A stretch of DNA of 64,000 bases from NCBI RefSeq assembly GCF_003014735.1, contig NZ_PYAX01000011.1, positions 62,001 to 126,000 on the forward strand, written 5' to 3'. The notes beneath the pieces were generated by a model. That model saw nothing but the letters and a program-made list of their open reading frames with translations. It was not told the DNA's origin and searched no databases. Made by a program: the position numbers and the translations under genes. The stretch is from Saccharothrix carnea. GTDB lineage: Bacteria > Actinomycetota > Actinomycetes > Mycobacteriales > Pseudonocardiaceae. Of the stretch, positions 42,191 to 50,887 are shown one piece after another; positions within the stretch are counted from its first letter, which is position 1; every line of letters begins with the position of its first letter.

Positions 42191-43605
42191 GCCTGGAAGG
42201 CTTGCCATTCCAGCACCCCCGTCGAGAAGTCGGGCTTCGAGGTGATCGACAACCGCAGCCGCGTGGTGGACACGGCGGTGAACGTGGTGGTGTTGAAGGT
42301 GTTACCGGCGACTCCGCACGCCGACTGGCCGGGCACGTCCACGTACGAGCTGCCGTTCCAGTACTGGACCTCGCACGACGCGGGCAGGTCGATGCCCTGC
42401 TCGTCGTCGAACCAGTACGTGGCGACCTTGTCGACCGACTTGGCGGTCGGCCACCGGTACTCGACCCACTGCGTGCCGCGCTCGGGCCAGTTGCCGTAGG
42501 CGAGGTTCGAGCGGTCCGCGGAACTCACGGGCGTGCCGCCGTTGTTGAGCGCGGCCAACGACTCCCACGCCGAGACGTGCGAGGTGGAAGCGGTGGCGGA
42601 CGGGGCGAGGTTGGTGCCGCCGGAGGGGTTGGGTGGCGGGCCGGTCGTAGTCTGGGTGACCTTGCGCATCGTGCCGTCCGCGTTGAAGTGCAGCAGGTCG
42701 ACCGCGACGGAACGGCGGAAGTTGCCGCCGCCGGGCGCGTTGGCGTTGTGGTAGACGATGTACCACTGGCCGTTGAACTGCACCACGCCCGCGTGGTTGG
42801 TGGTCGACGAGACCTGGTCGAGCACGACGCCGCGGTGCGTCCACGGTCCGAGCGGGCTGGTGGCGGTGGCGTAGCGCTGGCAGGCGTAGTTGGAGTTCGT
42901 GACGCAGCCGTTGGTGTCGTTGGCCGCGTACATCAGGTAGTACAGGCCGTTGCGCTTGAACATCCAGGGCGCTTCCCAGAAGTTCGCCAGGCCCTGCGGG
43001 GTGACCACCGGGCCGTCCAGCTCGATCATGTTCGGCTTCAGCTTCGCCGCCCGCGCGCCCCAGTAACCGCCCCAGTACAGGTAGGACTGGCCGTCTTCGT
43101 CGGTGAACACGGTCGGGTCGATGTTCAGCCCGGACGAGTTGGGCGTGCTGTCGCTGACCAGCGGGCCGCCCTTGGCGTCGCGGAACGGGCCGAGCGGGCT
43201 GTCCCCGACCGCGACGCCGATGTCCATCCAGCCCGCGCCGGTGCCGTTGACCGAGGTGTACCAGTAGTACTTGCCGTTGCGGGGTTCGACCTCGCTCGCC
43301 CACGCGTCCGCGCCCGCCCAGGGGAACGTGGCGATGGTCGCGCGTGCGCCGTGGTCGGTCCAGGTGGCGGCGTCTGTCGAGGACAGCACGCGCCACTCGC
43401 GCATGACGAAGTTGGTGGTGCCGGCGGGTGCTTCGTCGCGGCCCGCGTAGATGTACATGGTGTTGCCGACGACCAGTGGTGCCGGGTCGGCGGTGTAGTG
43501 GTCGGTGATGATCGGGTTGGCCGCGGACGCGGTCGGTACCACGGCGGCGGAGGCGACGAGCGCGAGTGCCGCGCCCAGCTTCACCGCCCGATGTCGGGTG
43601 CGCAT
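42187..43605 (-). CDS. secreted GH43 hydrolase with discoidin domain
   Basis: This 472-residue enzyme has a signal peptide (1-28, ending PTASA). The GH43 propeller (30-325) has Asp40 (YTADPAPL, base), Asp163 (NIDPTVFTDEDG, pKa modulator) and Glu211 (FWEAPWMF, acid). The last 140 residues form an F5/8-type C domain (ASTSHVSAWESLAALNNG, CEVQYWNGSSYVDVPG), a carbohydrate-binding module closely similar to those of the next protein. The probable activity is arabinofuranosidase, arabinanase or xylosidase outside the cell. ATG 43605 has AGGA upstream. The stop overlaps the next start. Confidence 0.92.
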   Translation of the reverse strand: MRTRHRAVKLGAALALVASAAVVPTASAANPIITDHYTADPAPLVVGNTMYIYAGRDEAPAGTTNFVMREWRVLSSTDAATWTDHGARATIATFPWAGADAWASEVEPRNGKYYWYTSVNGTGAGWMDIGVAVGDSPLGPFRDAKGGPLVSDSTPNSSGLNIDPTVFTDEDGQSYLYWGGYWGARAAKLKPNMIELDGPVVTPQGLANFWEAPWMFKRNGLYYLMYAANDTNGCVTNSNYACQRYATATSPLGPWTHRGVVLDQVSSTTNHAGVVQFNGQWYIVYHNANAPGGGNFRRSVAVDLLHFNADGTMRKVTQTTTGPPPNPSGGTNLAPSATASTSHVSAWESLAALNNGGTPVSSADRSNLAYGNWPERGTQWVEYRWPTAKSVDKVATYWFDDEQGIDLPASCEVQYWNGSSYVDVPGQSACGVAGNTFNTTTFTAVSTTRLRLSITSKPDFSTGVLEWQAFQA

Positions 43606-43706
43606 AAATGGGTCCTAACGGTGGGGGATGTGGGCGGGGACAGGGCGCGTCACTTGCCGTGGCAGAGGGCCGGCGCCACCGGGTGCGCGGTGGCGCCGGC
43701 GTTCGC

Positions 43707-44564
43707 TCAGCGGCCGTAGCGGCTCTTCAGATGCCGCCACCAGTCGCGGAACATCCAGATGTCGAACTCGGTGATCGACGCCGAGCTGCCGGCCTTCATG
43801 ATGAAGTTGCTCACGCCGGACGGCGTCCAGTCGTAGAAGTCGTCCAGCCCGAACGTGTGGCCTATCTCGTGCAGCAGGATCGTCATGCTCGACGAACCGA
43901 GGTTGTTGACGAAGTACTCGCTGCCCATCCGCTGGCCCCAGTCACCGCCGGCGCCGCCGCCCATGCCCGCGGTCAGCCACAGCGACTGGTCGTAGTGCCT
44001 GGCCACCCCGCCGGGGCAGTTGCGGTACTGGCCGTCGCGGACGAAGAACCGGCCGCACGCCTCGGCGCACTGCGGTGCGTTCTCCCGGATGTTGTTGACG
44101 TAGATGTCGACCGAGTTGTCGTTCCACTGCAACGTGTTCCGGTCGCGCACCGCCCAGCCGACCACCTTGATCGGCACGGACGCGTAGGGCCAGTTGTTGT
44201 GGCCCACCATGACGTCGGTCCACTTCTTGTACTGCTCGGCGAGCTTGGCGTGGATGCGGTCCCGCAGCGAGGCGCTCACCGGCGCCGACGAGTCCCACCG
44301 CACGCAGAAGTTCAGGTAGCCGCCGTTGACGAAGACCTGGTCCCAGCCGTAGTTGCGGAACCCGTACAGGTTGCCGTAGGTGCTCTCCTGGTGCGACCAC
44401 ACCTGGTTCAGCGGGGTGACCAGGTTCGACGGCGGGCTCCAGGTCGCCGGGTTGGCGGCGGCCGTGACGTCCCGCGCCTGCTCGGCCTGCGCGACACCCG
44501 TGCCGCTCAGCGCCAGCACGAGGACCACCACGCCGAGCAGTGTTCTCATCCATGATCGTGACAC
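43707..44564 (-). CDS. secreted zinc metalloprotease (HExxH) in the arabinan operon
   Basis: This 285-residue protein has a signal peptide (1-27). The metzincin-like site HEIGHTFGLDD spans His232-Asp242, with a downstream Met in NFIMKAGSS that could form the Met-turn. Five cysteines, including CAEAC and RNCPGG, may form disulfides. WNDNSVDIYVNNIRENAPQC and TAGMGGGAGGDWG are seen in actinomycete secreted proteins often annotated as cellulose-binding or neutral zinc proteases. GTG 44564 follows AAGGAAG. It lies 49 bases after the permease gene and 101 before GH43, in the same direction; its job may be processing secreted enzymes or plant glycoproteins (inference). Confidence 0.83.
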   Translation of the reverse strand: MSRSWMRTLLGVVVLVLALSGTGVAQAEQARDVTAAANPATWSPPSNLVTPLNQVWSHQESTYGNLYGFRNYGWDQVFVNGGYLNFCVRWDSSAPVSASLRDRIHAKLAEQYKKWTDVMVGHNNWPYASVPIKVVGWAVRDRNTLQWNDNSVDIYVNNIRENAPQCAEACGRFFVRDGQYRNCPGGVARHYDQSLWLTAGMGGGAGGDWGQRMGSEYFVNNLGSSSMTILLHEIGHTFGLDDFYDWTPSGVSNFIMKAGSSASITEFDIWMFRDWWRHLKSRYGR

Positions 44565-44613
44565 GACGATCTTCCTTCCGGTTGCCGGACGATGCGGCGG
44601 CGGACCGGCGGGT

Positions 44614-45417
44614 TCAGCCCTTGACGGCGCCTGAGGTGAACCCGCGGACGTAGCTGCGTTGCATGGCGGCGAAGAGCACGAGGCAGGGCACTGCCATGAA
44701 CACCACCCCCGCTTCGAGCGCGGCGTAGTCGATCGAACCGTGGCTCGCGGTGCGCAGGTTGACCACGGCGAGGGTGGTGGTGAACTTGTCGGTCGAGTTG
44801 AGCAGGATCAGCGGCGCGAAGAACTCGCTCCACGAGGTCAGGAACGCGAACAGGCCCACGGTGACCAGGCCGGGCCGCACGGCGGGCAGCATGATCCGCA
44901 GCAGGGTGCCGACGCTGGTGCAGCCGTCGACCCGGGCCGACTCCTCCAGCTCCACCGGCACGGCCTCGAACGAGTTGCGCATCATGAACACCGAGAACGG
45001 CAGCTGGAACGTGATGAGCACCAGGCTCAGCCCGATCAGCGAGTCCTCCAGCCCCAGCCACCCCAGCAGCACGTACAGGGCGATCAGGATCGTCGCGTAC
45101 GGCACCATCAGGATCGCCAGCGTGAGCAGGAACAGCACGTCCCGGCCGGGGAACCGGAACCGGCCGAACGCGTAGCCGCCCAGCGTGGCGGTGAACAGCG
45201 TGCCGCCCACCGTGAGCGCGCTGACGACCACGCTGTTGAGCACGTGCCGGAACTGCACGCCGTTGGCGGACGTGAACAGCCGGTCGTAGTTCTCCAGCCC
45301 GAAACCGGTGTCCGTGCGCACGGACGCGAAACCGGCCCACACCAACGGGAAGAGGAACAGGATCGCCAACGCCGTGCCGGTGACGTAGTAGCCCCAACGG
45401 GCGTTGCGGGGTTTCAC
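44614..45417 (-). CDS. sugar ABC transporter permease (MalG type), arabinan operon
   Basis: This 267-residue six-helix permease has the EAA loop ELEESARVDGCTSVGTLLRI and the typical end FAAMQRSYVRGFTSGAVKG. GTG 45417 overlaps the stop of the MalF-type gene. The reading frame stays open far upstream inside that gene, which is not coding in this frame. With the 45414 and 46390 proteins it forms the importer for arabinosides freed by the secreted hydrolases. No ATPase gene is present. Confidence 0.92.
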   Translation of the reverse strand: MKPRNARWGYYVTGTALAILFLFPLVWAGFASVRTDTGFGLENYDRLFTSANGVQFRHVLNSVVVSALTVGGTLFTATLGGYAFGRFRFPGRDVLFLLTLAILMVPYATILIALYVLLGWLGLEDSLIGLSLVLITFQLPFSVFMMRNSFEAVPVELEESARVDGCTSVGTLLRIMLPAVRPGLVTVGLFAFLTSWSEFFAPLILLNSTDKFTTTLAVVNLRTASHGSIDYAALEAGVVFMAVPCLVLFAAMQRSYVRGFTSGAVKG

Positions 45418-46370
45418 GACGACCTCCGGCGCAGCACGCGGAACTGGAGCACGGTGAACACCACGAGCACCGCCAGCAGGACCACCGAGATGCCCGCGGC
45501 CGAGCCGAGGTCGAGCCGGATGAACGCCTCCCGGTAGATCACCATCACCAGCGAGGTGGTGCTGTTGTCCGGACCGCCGCGGGTGAGGATCCAGAACTGG
45601 TCGAACGCCAGCAGCGACCCCGTCGTCATCAGCGTGAGCACCAGCGCGATCGTCGGCCGCATCAGCGGCAGCGTGATGCGGCGGAACGTCTGCCACCGGT
45701 TCGCGCCGTCCACCCGGGCGGCCTCGTACACGTCGGGCGGTATCGCGTGCAGCCCGGTCAGCAGGATCAGCATGGTGAACCCGGCGAACCGCCACAGCAC
45801 GAGCACCACCGCGGACGCCAGCGCCGAGTCCGGGCTGCCACTGGTCCACGACACGTACCCGTCGACCAGCCCCAGCCACGACAACAGGTCGGTCACCGGC
45901 CCGATCTCGTCGCTGAGCAGGCCCAGGAACAGCAGCGAGGCGCTGGCGAAGCCGACTGCCATGGGCAGGAAGAACGCGGTGCGGAAGAAGCCGACCCCGG
46001 GCCGCCGGTGCTGCACGAGCAGCGCCAGCCCGAACGCGACCACGAACAGCAGCACGGTGACGACCACCGTGTACTCGACCGTGAACCAGGCCGCCGAGCG
46101 CAGCAGCTCGTCCTCGGCGATGCCGCTGTAGTTGGCGGGCGCGTTGAACTTCGCCTTGCCCAGCAACGGCCAGCGGTGCAGCGACATCCACGCCACGAGC
46201 GCCAGCGGCACCAGGAAGAACAGGCACACCATCACGGCGGTGGGCGCGGCGTACGCGGCACCGACGAGCGCGCGCAGCCGACGCCCGCGCCTCGCGGGCC
46301 GTGACTCCGGGCGTGCCGGGGGTGTTCGCGTGCTCGGTGTTCCCGGGGTTGACGTCGTCATCGTGGACAT
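45414..46370 (-). CDS. sugar ABC transporter permease (MalF type), arabinan operon
   Basis: This 318-residue protein has a Thr/Pro/Arg-rich cytosolic N-terminus (about 30 residues) and six membrane helices (AAPTAVMVCLFFLVPLALVA onward). The EAA loop is VYEAARVDGANRWQTFRRIT. ATG 46370 has GGAGG 5 bases upstream; a 28-residue upstream extension overlaps the binding-protein gene and is rejected. It is coupled to the MalG-type gene. Confidence 0.92.
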   Translation of the reverse strand: MSTMTTSTPGTPSTRTPPARPESRPARRGRRLRALVGAAYAAPTAVMVCLFFLVPLALVAWMSLHRWPLLGKAKFNAPANYSGIAEDELLRSAAWFTVEYTVVVTVLLFVVAFGLALLVQHRRPGVGFFRTAFFLPMAVGFASASLLFLGLLSDEIGPVTDLLSWLGLVDGYVSWTSGSPDSALASAVVLVLWRFAGFTMLILLTGLHAIPPDVYEAARVDGANRWQTFRRITLPLMRPTIALVLTLMTTGSLLAFDQFWILTRGGPDNSTTSLVMVIYREAFIRLDLGSAAGISVVLLAVLVVFTVLQFRVLRRRSS

Positions 46371-46389
46371 CCGAGCCTCCGGTGGCTGC

Positions 46390-47649
46390 TCAGCCCTGCT
46401 GGAGCGACTTGGTGATGGCGGTGTTGCCGTCGGCCAACGCCCGGCCCGCGTCACCGAACAACGCGCCGCGCACGGTCTGCAACCACGGGCTCTGCGGGTC
46501 GTTGAACGAGACGTTGAAGTTGCGCGCGTACGGCGTGCGGCCCTTGGCCACCAGACCGTTGATCAGCACCGTGCGCGGGTCGGCCGCCGAGTACTTGTTG
46601 TCCGCCAGGTCGGTGCGCGTCGGCACGCCCTTGTTCTTGGCCACGACCTCGACCTGCGCCTCGTCCGACGTGGTCCAGGACAGGAAGTCCCACGCCTGCT
46701 CGACCTTCTCCGTGGTCGCGCCGATGCCCAGCGCGTCACCGCCGACGAAGGTGGACTCGCCGCCCGCCAGGCCGCTGATCGGGGCCACGCCCAGCTCCAA
46801 GCCCTGTTGCTCCAACGCGTCCAGCCAGACCGATGGCGCGGGCGCGATGCCCACGTTCCCGCTCTGCAACGCGCCCAGCCAGGTCGGGCCGGCCTCGTCC
46901 TTCGACGCGGGCGCGGCCACCCCTTCCTCGTACAGCGAGCGGTAGAGGGCGAACACGTCCGCCATCTCCGGTGAGTCGACCCGCGCCTCCTCACCCTCGG
47001 GGTCGAGCACGTCGCCGTTCGCGGCCCACACCGATGGCCACAACGTGAACTCGACGCAGCCGCCGCAGTTGCCGCCGAAGTACGTGCCGTTGACGTCACC
47101 GCCGAGCCGGTCGACCGCGCGGGCGTGGTCGGCGAACTCGCGCAGCGTGCGCGGCGGCTGTTCCGGGTCCAGGCCCGCCTTGGCGTACAGGTCCTTGTTG
47201 TACAGCAGCACGGACAGGTCGATCGTGTGCGGCAACGCGTAGTTGGCGCCCTCCCACGTGCCCGCCCCGAGGTGCGACGGCGCGAGCCGGTCCTTGACCG
47301 GCAGCGCGGCGAGCCGGTCGGTGACGTCGGCCCACAGGCCCTGGGAGGCGTACTGGGGCGCGAACACCACATCGGCCGCGAACAGGTCGGGCAGCGACTT
47401 CGCGCCCGCCGCCGACGCGAGCTTGGCCGGGTACTCCTCGTTCGGGTAGGCGGTCACCTCCACCTTGTTGCGGTGGGTGGCGTTGTAGGCGTCGGCGTAG
47501 GCCTTGGACACCGACTCGGTCGCGGCACGGGTCCACAGCGTCAGCACCGCGCCGTCGTCCGCGGCCTCCGGCTCCTGTCCGCCGCAGGCCGCCAGCACCA
47601 GCACACCCGCCGCCACGGCGGAGACTGCACGAAACCCTCTGGTTCTCAC
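46390..47649 (-). CDS. sugar-binding lipoprotein, arabinan operon
   Basis: This 419-residue family-1 solute-binding protein has a lipobox LVLAAC (Cys22). Family patterns include VLTLWTRAATESVSKAYADA, NEEYPAKLASAAGAKSLPDL, TYFGGNCGGCVEFTLWPSVW and EKVEQAWDFLSWTTSDEAQ. The NCGGCVEF segment, a possible disulfide near the ligand site, is unusual. GTG 47649 has GGAG upstream. It sits 31 bases after the GH127 gene and 19 before the MalF-type gene. The ligand is probably an arabinose oligosaccharide or arabinoside. Confidence 0.9.
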   Translation of the reverse strand: MRTRGFRAVSAVAAGVLVLAACGGQEPEAADDGAVLTLWTRAATESVSKAYADAYNATHRNKVEVTAYPNEEYPAKLASAAGAKSLPDLFAADVVFAPQYASQGLWADVTDRLAALPVKDRLAPSHLGAGTWEGANYALPHTIDLSVLLYNKDLYAKAGLDPEQPPRTLREFADHARAVDRLGGDVNGTYFGGNCGGCVEFTLWPSVWAANGDVLDPEGEEARVDSPEMADVFALYRSLYEEGVAAPASKDEAGPTWLGALQSGNVGIAPAPSVWLDALEQQGLELGVAPISGLAGGESTFVGGDALGIGATTEKVEQAWDFLSWTTSDEAQVEVVAKNKGVPTRTDLADNKYSAADPRTVLINGLVAKGRTPYARNFNVSFNDPQSPWLQTVRGALFGDAGRALADGNTAITKSLQQG

Positions 47650-47680
47650 CGGTCTCTCCTTTGAGCACGGTCGGAGCGGG

Positions 47681-49597
47681 TCAGGTGCCGGGCAGCCAGA
47701 CCCGCATGGTCGACGGGCCGCCGCGGGCCCAGCGGTGGTACGGCACGAGGTTCAGCGGTGTGGTGGCCCGGGTGGTGCCGTCGTCGGGCCGCGGTGGGCC
47801 GTAGGGCCAGCCGTCCGCGTCCGGCACGTCGAACCGGGCGCGGACCTCGACGCCCGCCGCCGCGTCGACCGGCGGCACGGCGGCGTCCACGCGCAGGGTG
47901 TCGAGGTCGTGCTCCCCGGTGGACTCGGCGCAGTACACCAGCGGCCCGCGTTCCACGGCCACGCAGCCGCGCGTCGCGTCGACCCTCGGGTCGGGTGCGG
48001 TGAAGCGGGGCCGGGTGGGCAGTTCCAGCCGGATCTCCTCGCCGACCGCGAACGTCCGGTACACGACGATGTCGCCGACCGGCACGTGCCGGCGGCCGTG
48101 GGTGGTGACCAGTTCCGCGCCCGCCGCCCACTGCGGCACCCGCAGCGTGATCGACCACGGCTGGTCGTCGGTCTTGGTCACGCGCACGGTCACCGTGCCG
48201 TCGTCGGGCAGGCCGGTGCGCACCCGCAACCCCACCTCACGCCCGTCCGCCAGCCGGGTGGCGACCTCGGCGTCGGCGTACTGGTGCAGGCGCAGGCCCG
48301 TGTCGTCGGCCGTGACGAGGTAGCACGACAGGGAGGCCAGCAGGCGTGCCGCGTTCGGCAGGCAGCACGACACCTCGAACCACGGCGCCCTCGGCCCGCC
48401 GCCGAACCCCAGCTGCTCCTCGTCGTGCGCCGACGCGGCGGTGGGCGTGCGCTGGTGCAGGGTGTGCGCGTAGAAGAACGACCGGCCGTCGTCGCCGATG
48501 GCGGTCGCGACCACGTTGTAGAGGATCCGCTCGATCACCTCGTCGTAGCGCCCGTCGCCGGTCGCCAGCAGCAGCCGCCAGGCCAGCATGATCGCGGCCA
48601 CCCCGGCGCACGTCTCGGAGTAGGCCCGGTCGGCGGGCAGCACGAAATCGTCGCCGAACGCCTCGTCGGCGTGCCGCGAGCCCATGCCGCCGGTGAGGTA
48701 CGTGCGGCGTGCCCACGTCCGGTCGAACTGGGCCGCGACCGTCCGCAGCAGCTCGTCGTCACCGGTCTCGACCGCGACGTCCACCGCACCGGCGGCGAGG
48801 TAGAGCGCGCGCACCGCGTGCCCGTGCAGCACGGCGGACTCCCGCACCGGCTCGTCGTCGCTGAAGTACGACCAGCCGAAGTGGTGGCGCGGCAACGTCC
48901 GGTGACCACGCCGTTCGACGAACAGCGCGGCCTGGTCCAGGTAGCGCCGCTCCCCCGTGACGCGGGCCAGCTCCACCAGGCCCAGCTCGATCTCCGGGTG
49001 GCCGCAGACACCGGGCGTGCCGTTGGGGCCGAACGCCTCGCAGACGTGGTCCGCGGCACGACGGGCCACCGCCAGCAGCGGGTCGTCGTCACCGCCGCAC
49101 GTGCGGGCCCGGGCGACGGCGGCCTGGAGCAGGTGCCCGGTGCAGTACAGCTCGTGGCCCCACAGCAGGTCGCTGTACCGGTCGGGTTGACCGGGACGGC
49201 CGAACGCGGTGTGCAGGTAGCCGTCCGGCGCCTGGGCCGCCGCGATCACGCTCGTCAGCTCGACGATCTGAGCTTCCAGCTCCTCCGGCGCGGTGGCGCC
49301 GCGGCCGACCTCCCAGGACATCGCCTCCAGCAGCTTGTAGACCTCGGAGTCGGTGAACTCGCGGCCGCGGCGCCGCGCCGACGTGGCGTCGGGCCCGGCG
49401 AAGTTCGCGGTCCAGCCCAGCCGGTCCATCCACGACCGGGCGTGCGGCAGGGTGGCGGTGGCGTTGACGTCCTGGCGGGCCCGCCAGAAACCGCCGGTGA
49501 TCCGGACCTCCCGCTGGCCCAGCGGGCGCAGCCCGCCCCGCGACGGCACGACGGGACGTCCCCCGACCGCCGTGGTGTCCGGCGACGTCACTGTCAT
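47681..49597 (-). CDS. GH127 beta-L-arabinofuranosidase
   Basis: This 638-residue cytosolic enzyme (DUF1680/GH127) has an (alpha/alpha)6 barrel followed by beta-sandwiches. It carries the full zinc-thiolate active site known from HypBA1: Glu328 and Cys330 (AYSETCAG), Cys411/Cys412 (EVSCCLPN; the first is the nucleophile by analogy) and the acid Glu312 (ADEAFGDD) with the same spacing. No signal peptide is present, so it acts on imported substrate, removing beta-L-arabinofuranose. ATG 49597 has GGGAGG 5 bases upstream. It is the first gene of the long leftward operon and diverges from the LacI gene. Confidence 0.93.
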   Translation of the reverse strand: MTVTSPDTTAVGGRPVVPSRGGLRPLGQREVRITGGFWRARQDVNATATLPHARSWMDRLGWTANFAGPDATSARRRGREFTDSEVYKLLEAMSWEVGRGATAPEELEAQIVELTSVIAAAQAPDGYLHTAFGRPGQPDRYSDLLWGHELYCTGHLLQAAVARARTCGGDDDPLLAVARRAADHVCEAFGPNGTPGVCGHPEIELGLVELARVTGERRYLDQAALFVERRGHRTLPRHHFGWSYFSDDEPVRESAVLHGHAVRALYLAAGAVDVAVETGDDELLRTVAAQFDRTWARRTYLTGGMGSRHADEAFGDDFVLPADRAYSETCAGVAAIMLAWRLLLATGDGRYDEVIERILYNVVATAIGDDGRSFFYAHTLHQRTPTAASAHDEEQLGFGGGPRAPWFEVSCCLPNAARLLASLSCYLVTADDTGLRLHQYADAEVATRLADGREVGLRVRTGLPDDGTVTVRVTKTDDQPWSITLRVPQWAAGAELVTTHGRRHVPVGDIVVYRTFAVGEEIRLELPTRPRFTAPDPRVDATRGCVAVERGPLVYCAESTGEHDLDTLRVDAAVPPVDAAAGVEVRARFDVPDADGWPYGPPRPDDGTTRATTPLNLVPYHRWARGGPSTMRVWLPGT

Positions 49598-49642
49598 CCC
49601 AACCTCCCGCGGTCCGTGTGCCTCGCTCAGCACTGTGGCAGT

Positions 49643-49656
49643 CGAAAACCTTTTCG
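49643..49656. promoter_or_regulatory. LacI-type operator upstream of GH127
   Basis: CGAAAACCTTTTCG has perfect CGAAAA/TTTTCG arms around CC, 45 bases upstream of the GH127 start. It is likely the site where the divergent LacI protein represses the arabinan operon. Confidence 0.6.
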
Positions 49657-49747
49657 GCAATCGTCCTTGTGGCACCCGACAACGGTCGTTCACCATGGCG
49701 GTTCACGCTCTTGAAGAGGGCCTACAATCGAATCGGCGTTCGACAAA

Positions 49748-49766
49748 CTTTTCGAAAGGCTTTCGA
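49748..49766. promoter_or_regulatory. LacI-type sites overlapping the lacI ribosome site
   Basis: CTTTTCGAAAGG at 49748-49759 contains the perfect palindrome TTTCGAAA, and CTTTCGAA at 49760-49767 repeats it partly. They abut the LacI start codon and include its AAAGG ribosome site, suggesting autorepression. Confidence 0.5.
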
Positions 49767-50792
49767 ATGGGCAGGCGGCGGTCCGACGCGGTGACCCTCA
49801 GCGACGTGGCGAAGCTGGCCGGTGTCTCGATCTCCACCGCGTCCAAGGCGATCAACGCCCGGGACGAGGTCGCGCCCGCCACCCGCGAACGCGTGCTGCG
49901 CGCCGCCGCCGAACTGTCGTTCCAGCCCAACGCCCTGGCCCGCGGCCTGATCTCCGGGCGGACCCGGACCATCGGCCTGCTCACCGACGAGCTCGGCGGC
50001 CGGTTCGCCATCCCGATCCTGCTCGGCGTGGAGAACGCCCTGGCCAACGAGCAGATGTCGGTGCTGCTGTGCGACGCGCGCGGTGACGCGATCCGGCGCA
50101 GGCACTACATCAGCACGTTGCTGGCCAGGCAGGTCGACGGGTTCATCATCCTGGGCGACGACAACGACATCCGGCCCTCGCTGACCCGCGACATCCCCGT
50201 GCCGGTCGTCTACGTCTACTGCGAGTCGAGCGACCCGCGGGACCTGTCCGTGATCGCCGACGACGAGGGCGGCGCCCGGCTCGCCGTCGAGCACCTGGTG
50301 TCGTTGCAGCGCAAGCGGATCGGCCACATCACCGGCCCGCGGACCTACCGCGCCGCCCGCGACCGGGTGACCGCGCTGCACCGGGTGCTGGCCGAGCACG
50401 GGCTGGACCTGGCGGGCGGCGCGCCGCTGTACGGCGAGTGGTCGCAGCGCTGGGGCAGGCACGCGGCCCGGGTCCTGCTGGCCACCGATCCCGACATCGA
50501 CGCGGTGTTCTGCGGCAACGACCAGATCGCGACCGGCGTCGCGGACACCCTGTCCCGCCTGGGCAAGCGGATCCCGGAGGACGTGGCGATCGTCGGCTAC
50601 GACAACTGGGAGGAGTTCGCCGCCGACTGCCGTCCGCCACTGACCACAGTGGACCTCGACCTGGAGCTGTTGGGCACGACGGCGGCACGCTACCTGTTCG
50701 ACGCCCTGGACGGCCGTCGCCCCTCAGGCGTGATCCGCCAACCGTGCCGCCTTGTGGTGCGCGAGTCGACCTCGGCACTCGGGCCGACCTGA
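49767..50792 (+). CDS. LacI-family regulator of the arabinan locus
   Basis: This 341-residue LacI protein has HTH VTLSDVAKLAGVSISTASKA and hinge FQPNALARGLISGRTRTIG. The sugar-binding core follows (IPILLGVENALANEQMSVLL; QVDGFIILGDD; RKRIGHITGP; AVFCGNDQIATGVADTLSRL; VGYDNWEEFAADCRPPLTTV). ATG 49767 follows AAAGG with a suitable gap. It diverges from GH127 with TTTCGAAA/CGAAAA-N2-TTTTCG sites between them, so it most likely represses the operon 49597-38924 until an arabinoside is bound. Confidence 0.92.
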   Translation: MGRRRSDAVTLSDVAKLAGVSISTASKAINARDEVAPATRERVLRAAAELSFQPNALARGLISGRTRTIGLLTDELGGRFAIPILLGVENALANEQMSVLLCDARGDAIRRRHYISTLLARQVDGFIILGDDNDIRPSLTRDIPVPVVYVYCESSDPRDLSVIADDEGGARLAVEHLVSLQRKRIGHITGPRTYRAARDRVTALHRVLAEHGLDLAGGAPLYGEWSQRWGRHAARVLLATDPDIDAVFCGNDQIATGVADTLSRLGKRIPEDVAIVGYDNWEEFAADCRPPLTTVDLDLELLGTTAARYLFDALDGRRPSGVIRQPCRLVVRESTSALGPT

Positions 50793-50842
50793 TCCGGCTC
50801 CCTTTGATCTTCCGACCGTTGCTCGGACAGCGGACAGCGCGA

Positions 50843-50871
50843 TGGCCCGGGGCGATCGCCACCCCGGGCCA
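50843..50871. terminator. bidirectional terminator between lacI and copA
   Basis: TGGCCCGGGG (50843-50852) pairs perfectly with CCCCGGGCCA (50862-50871) around a 9-base loop, between the convergent LacI and CopA stops. Confidence 0.75.
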
Positions 50872-50887
50872 CATCACGCACGCGTCG

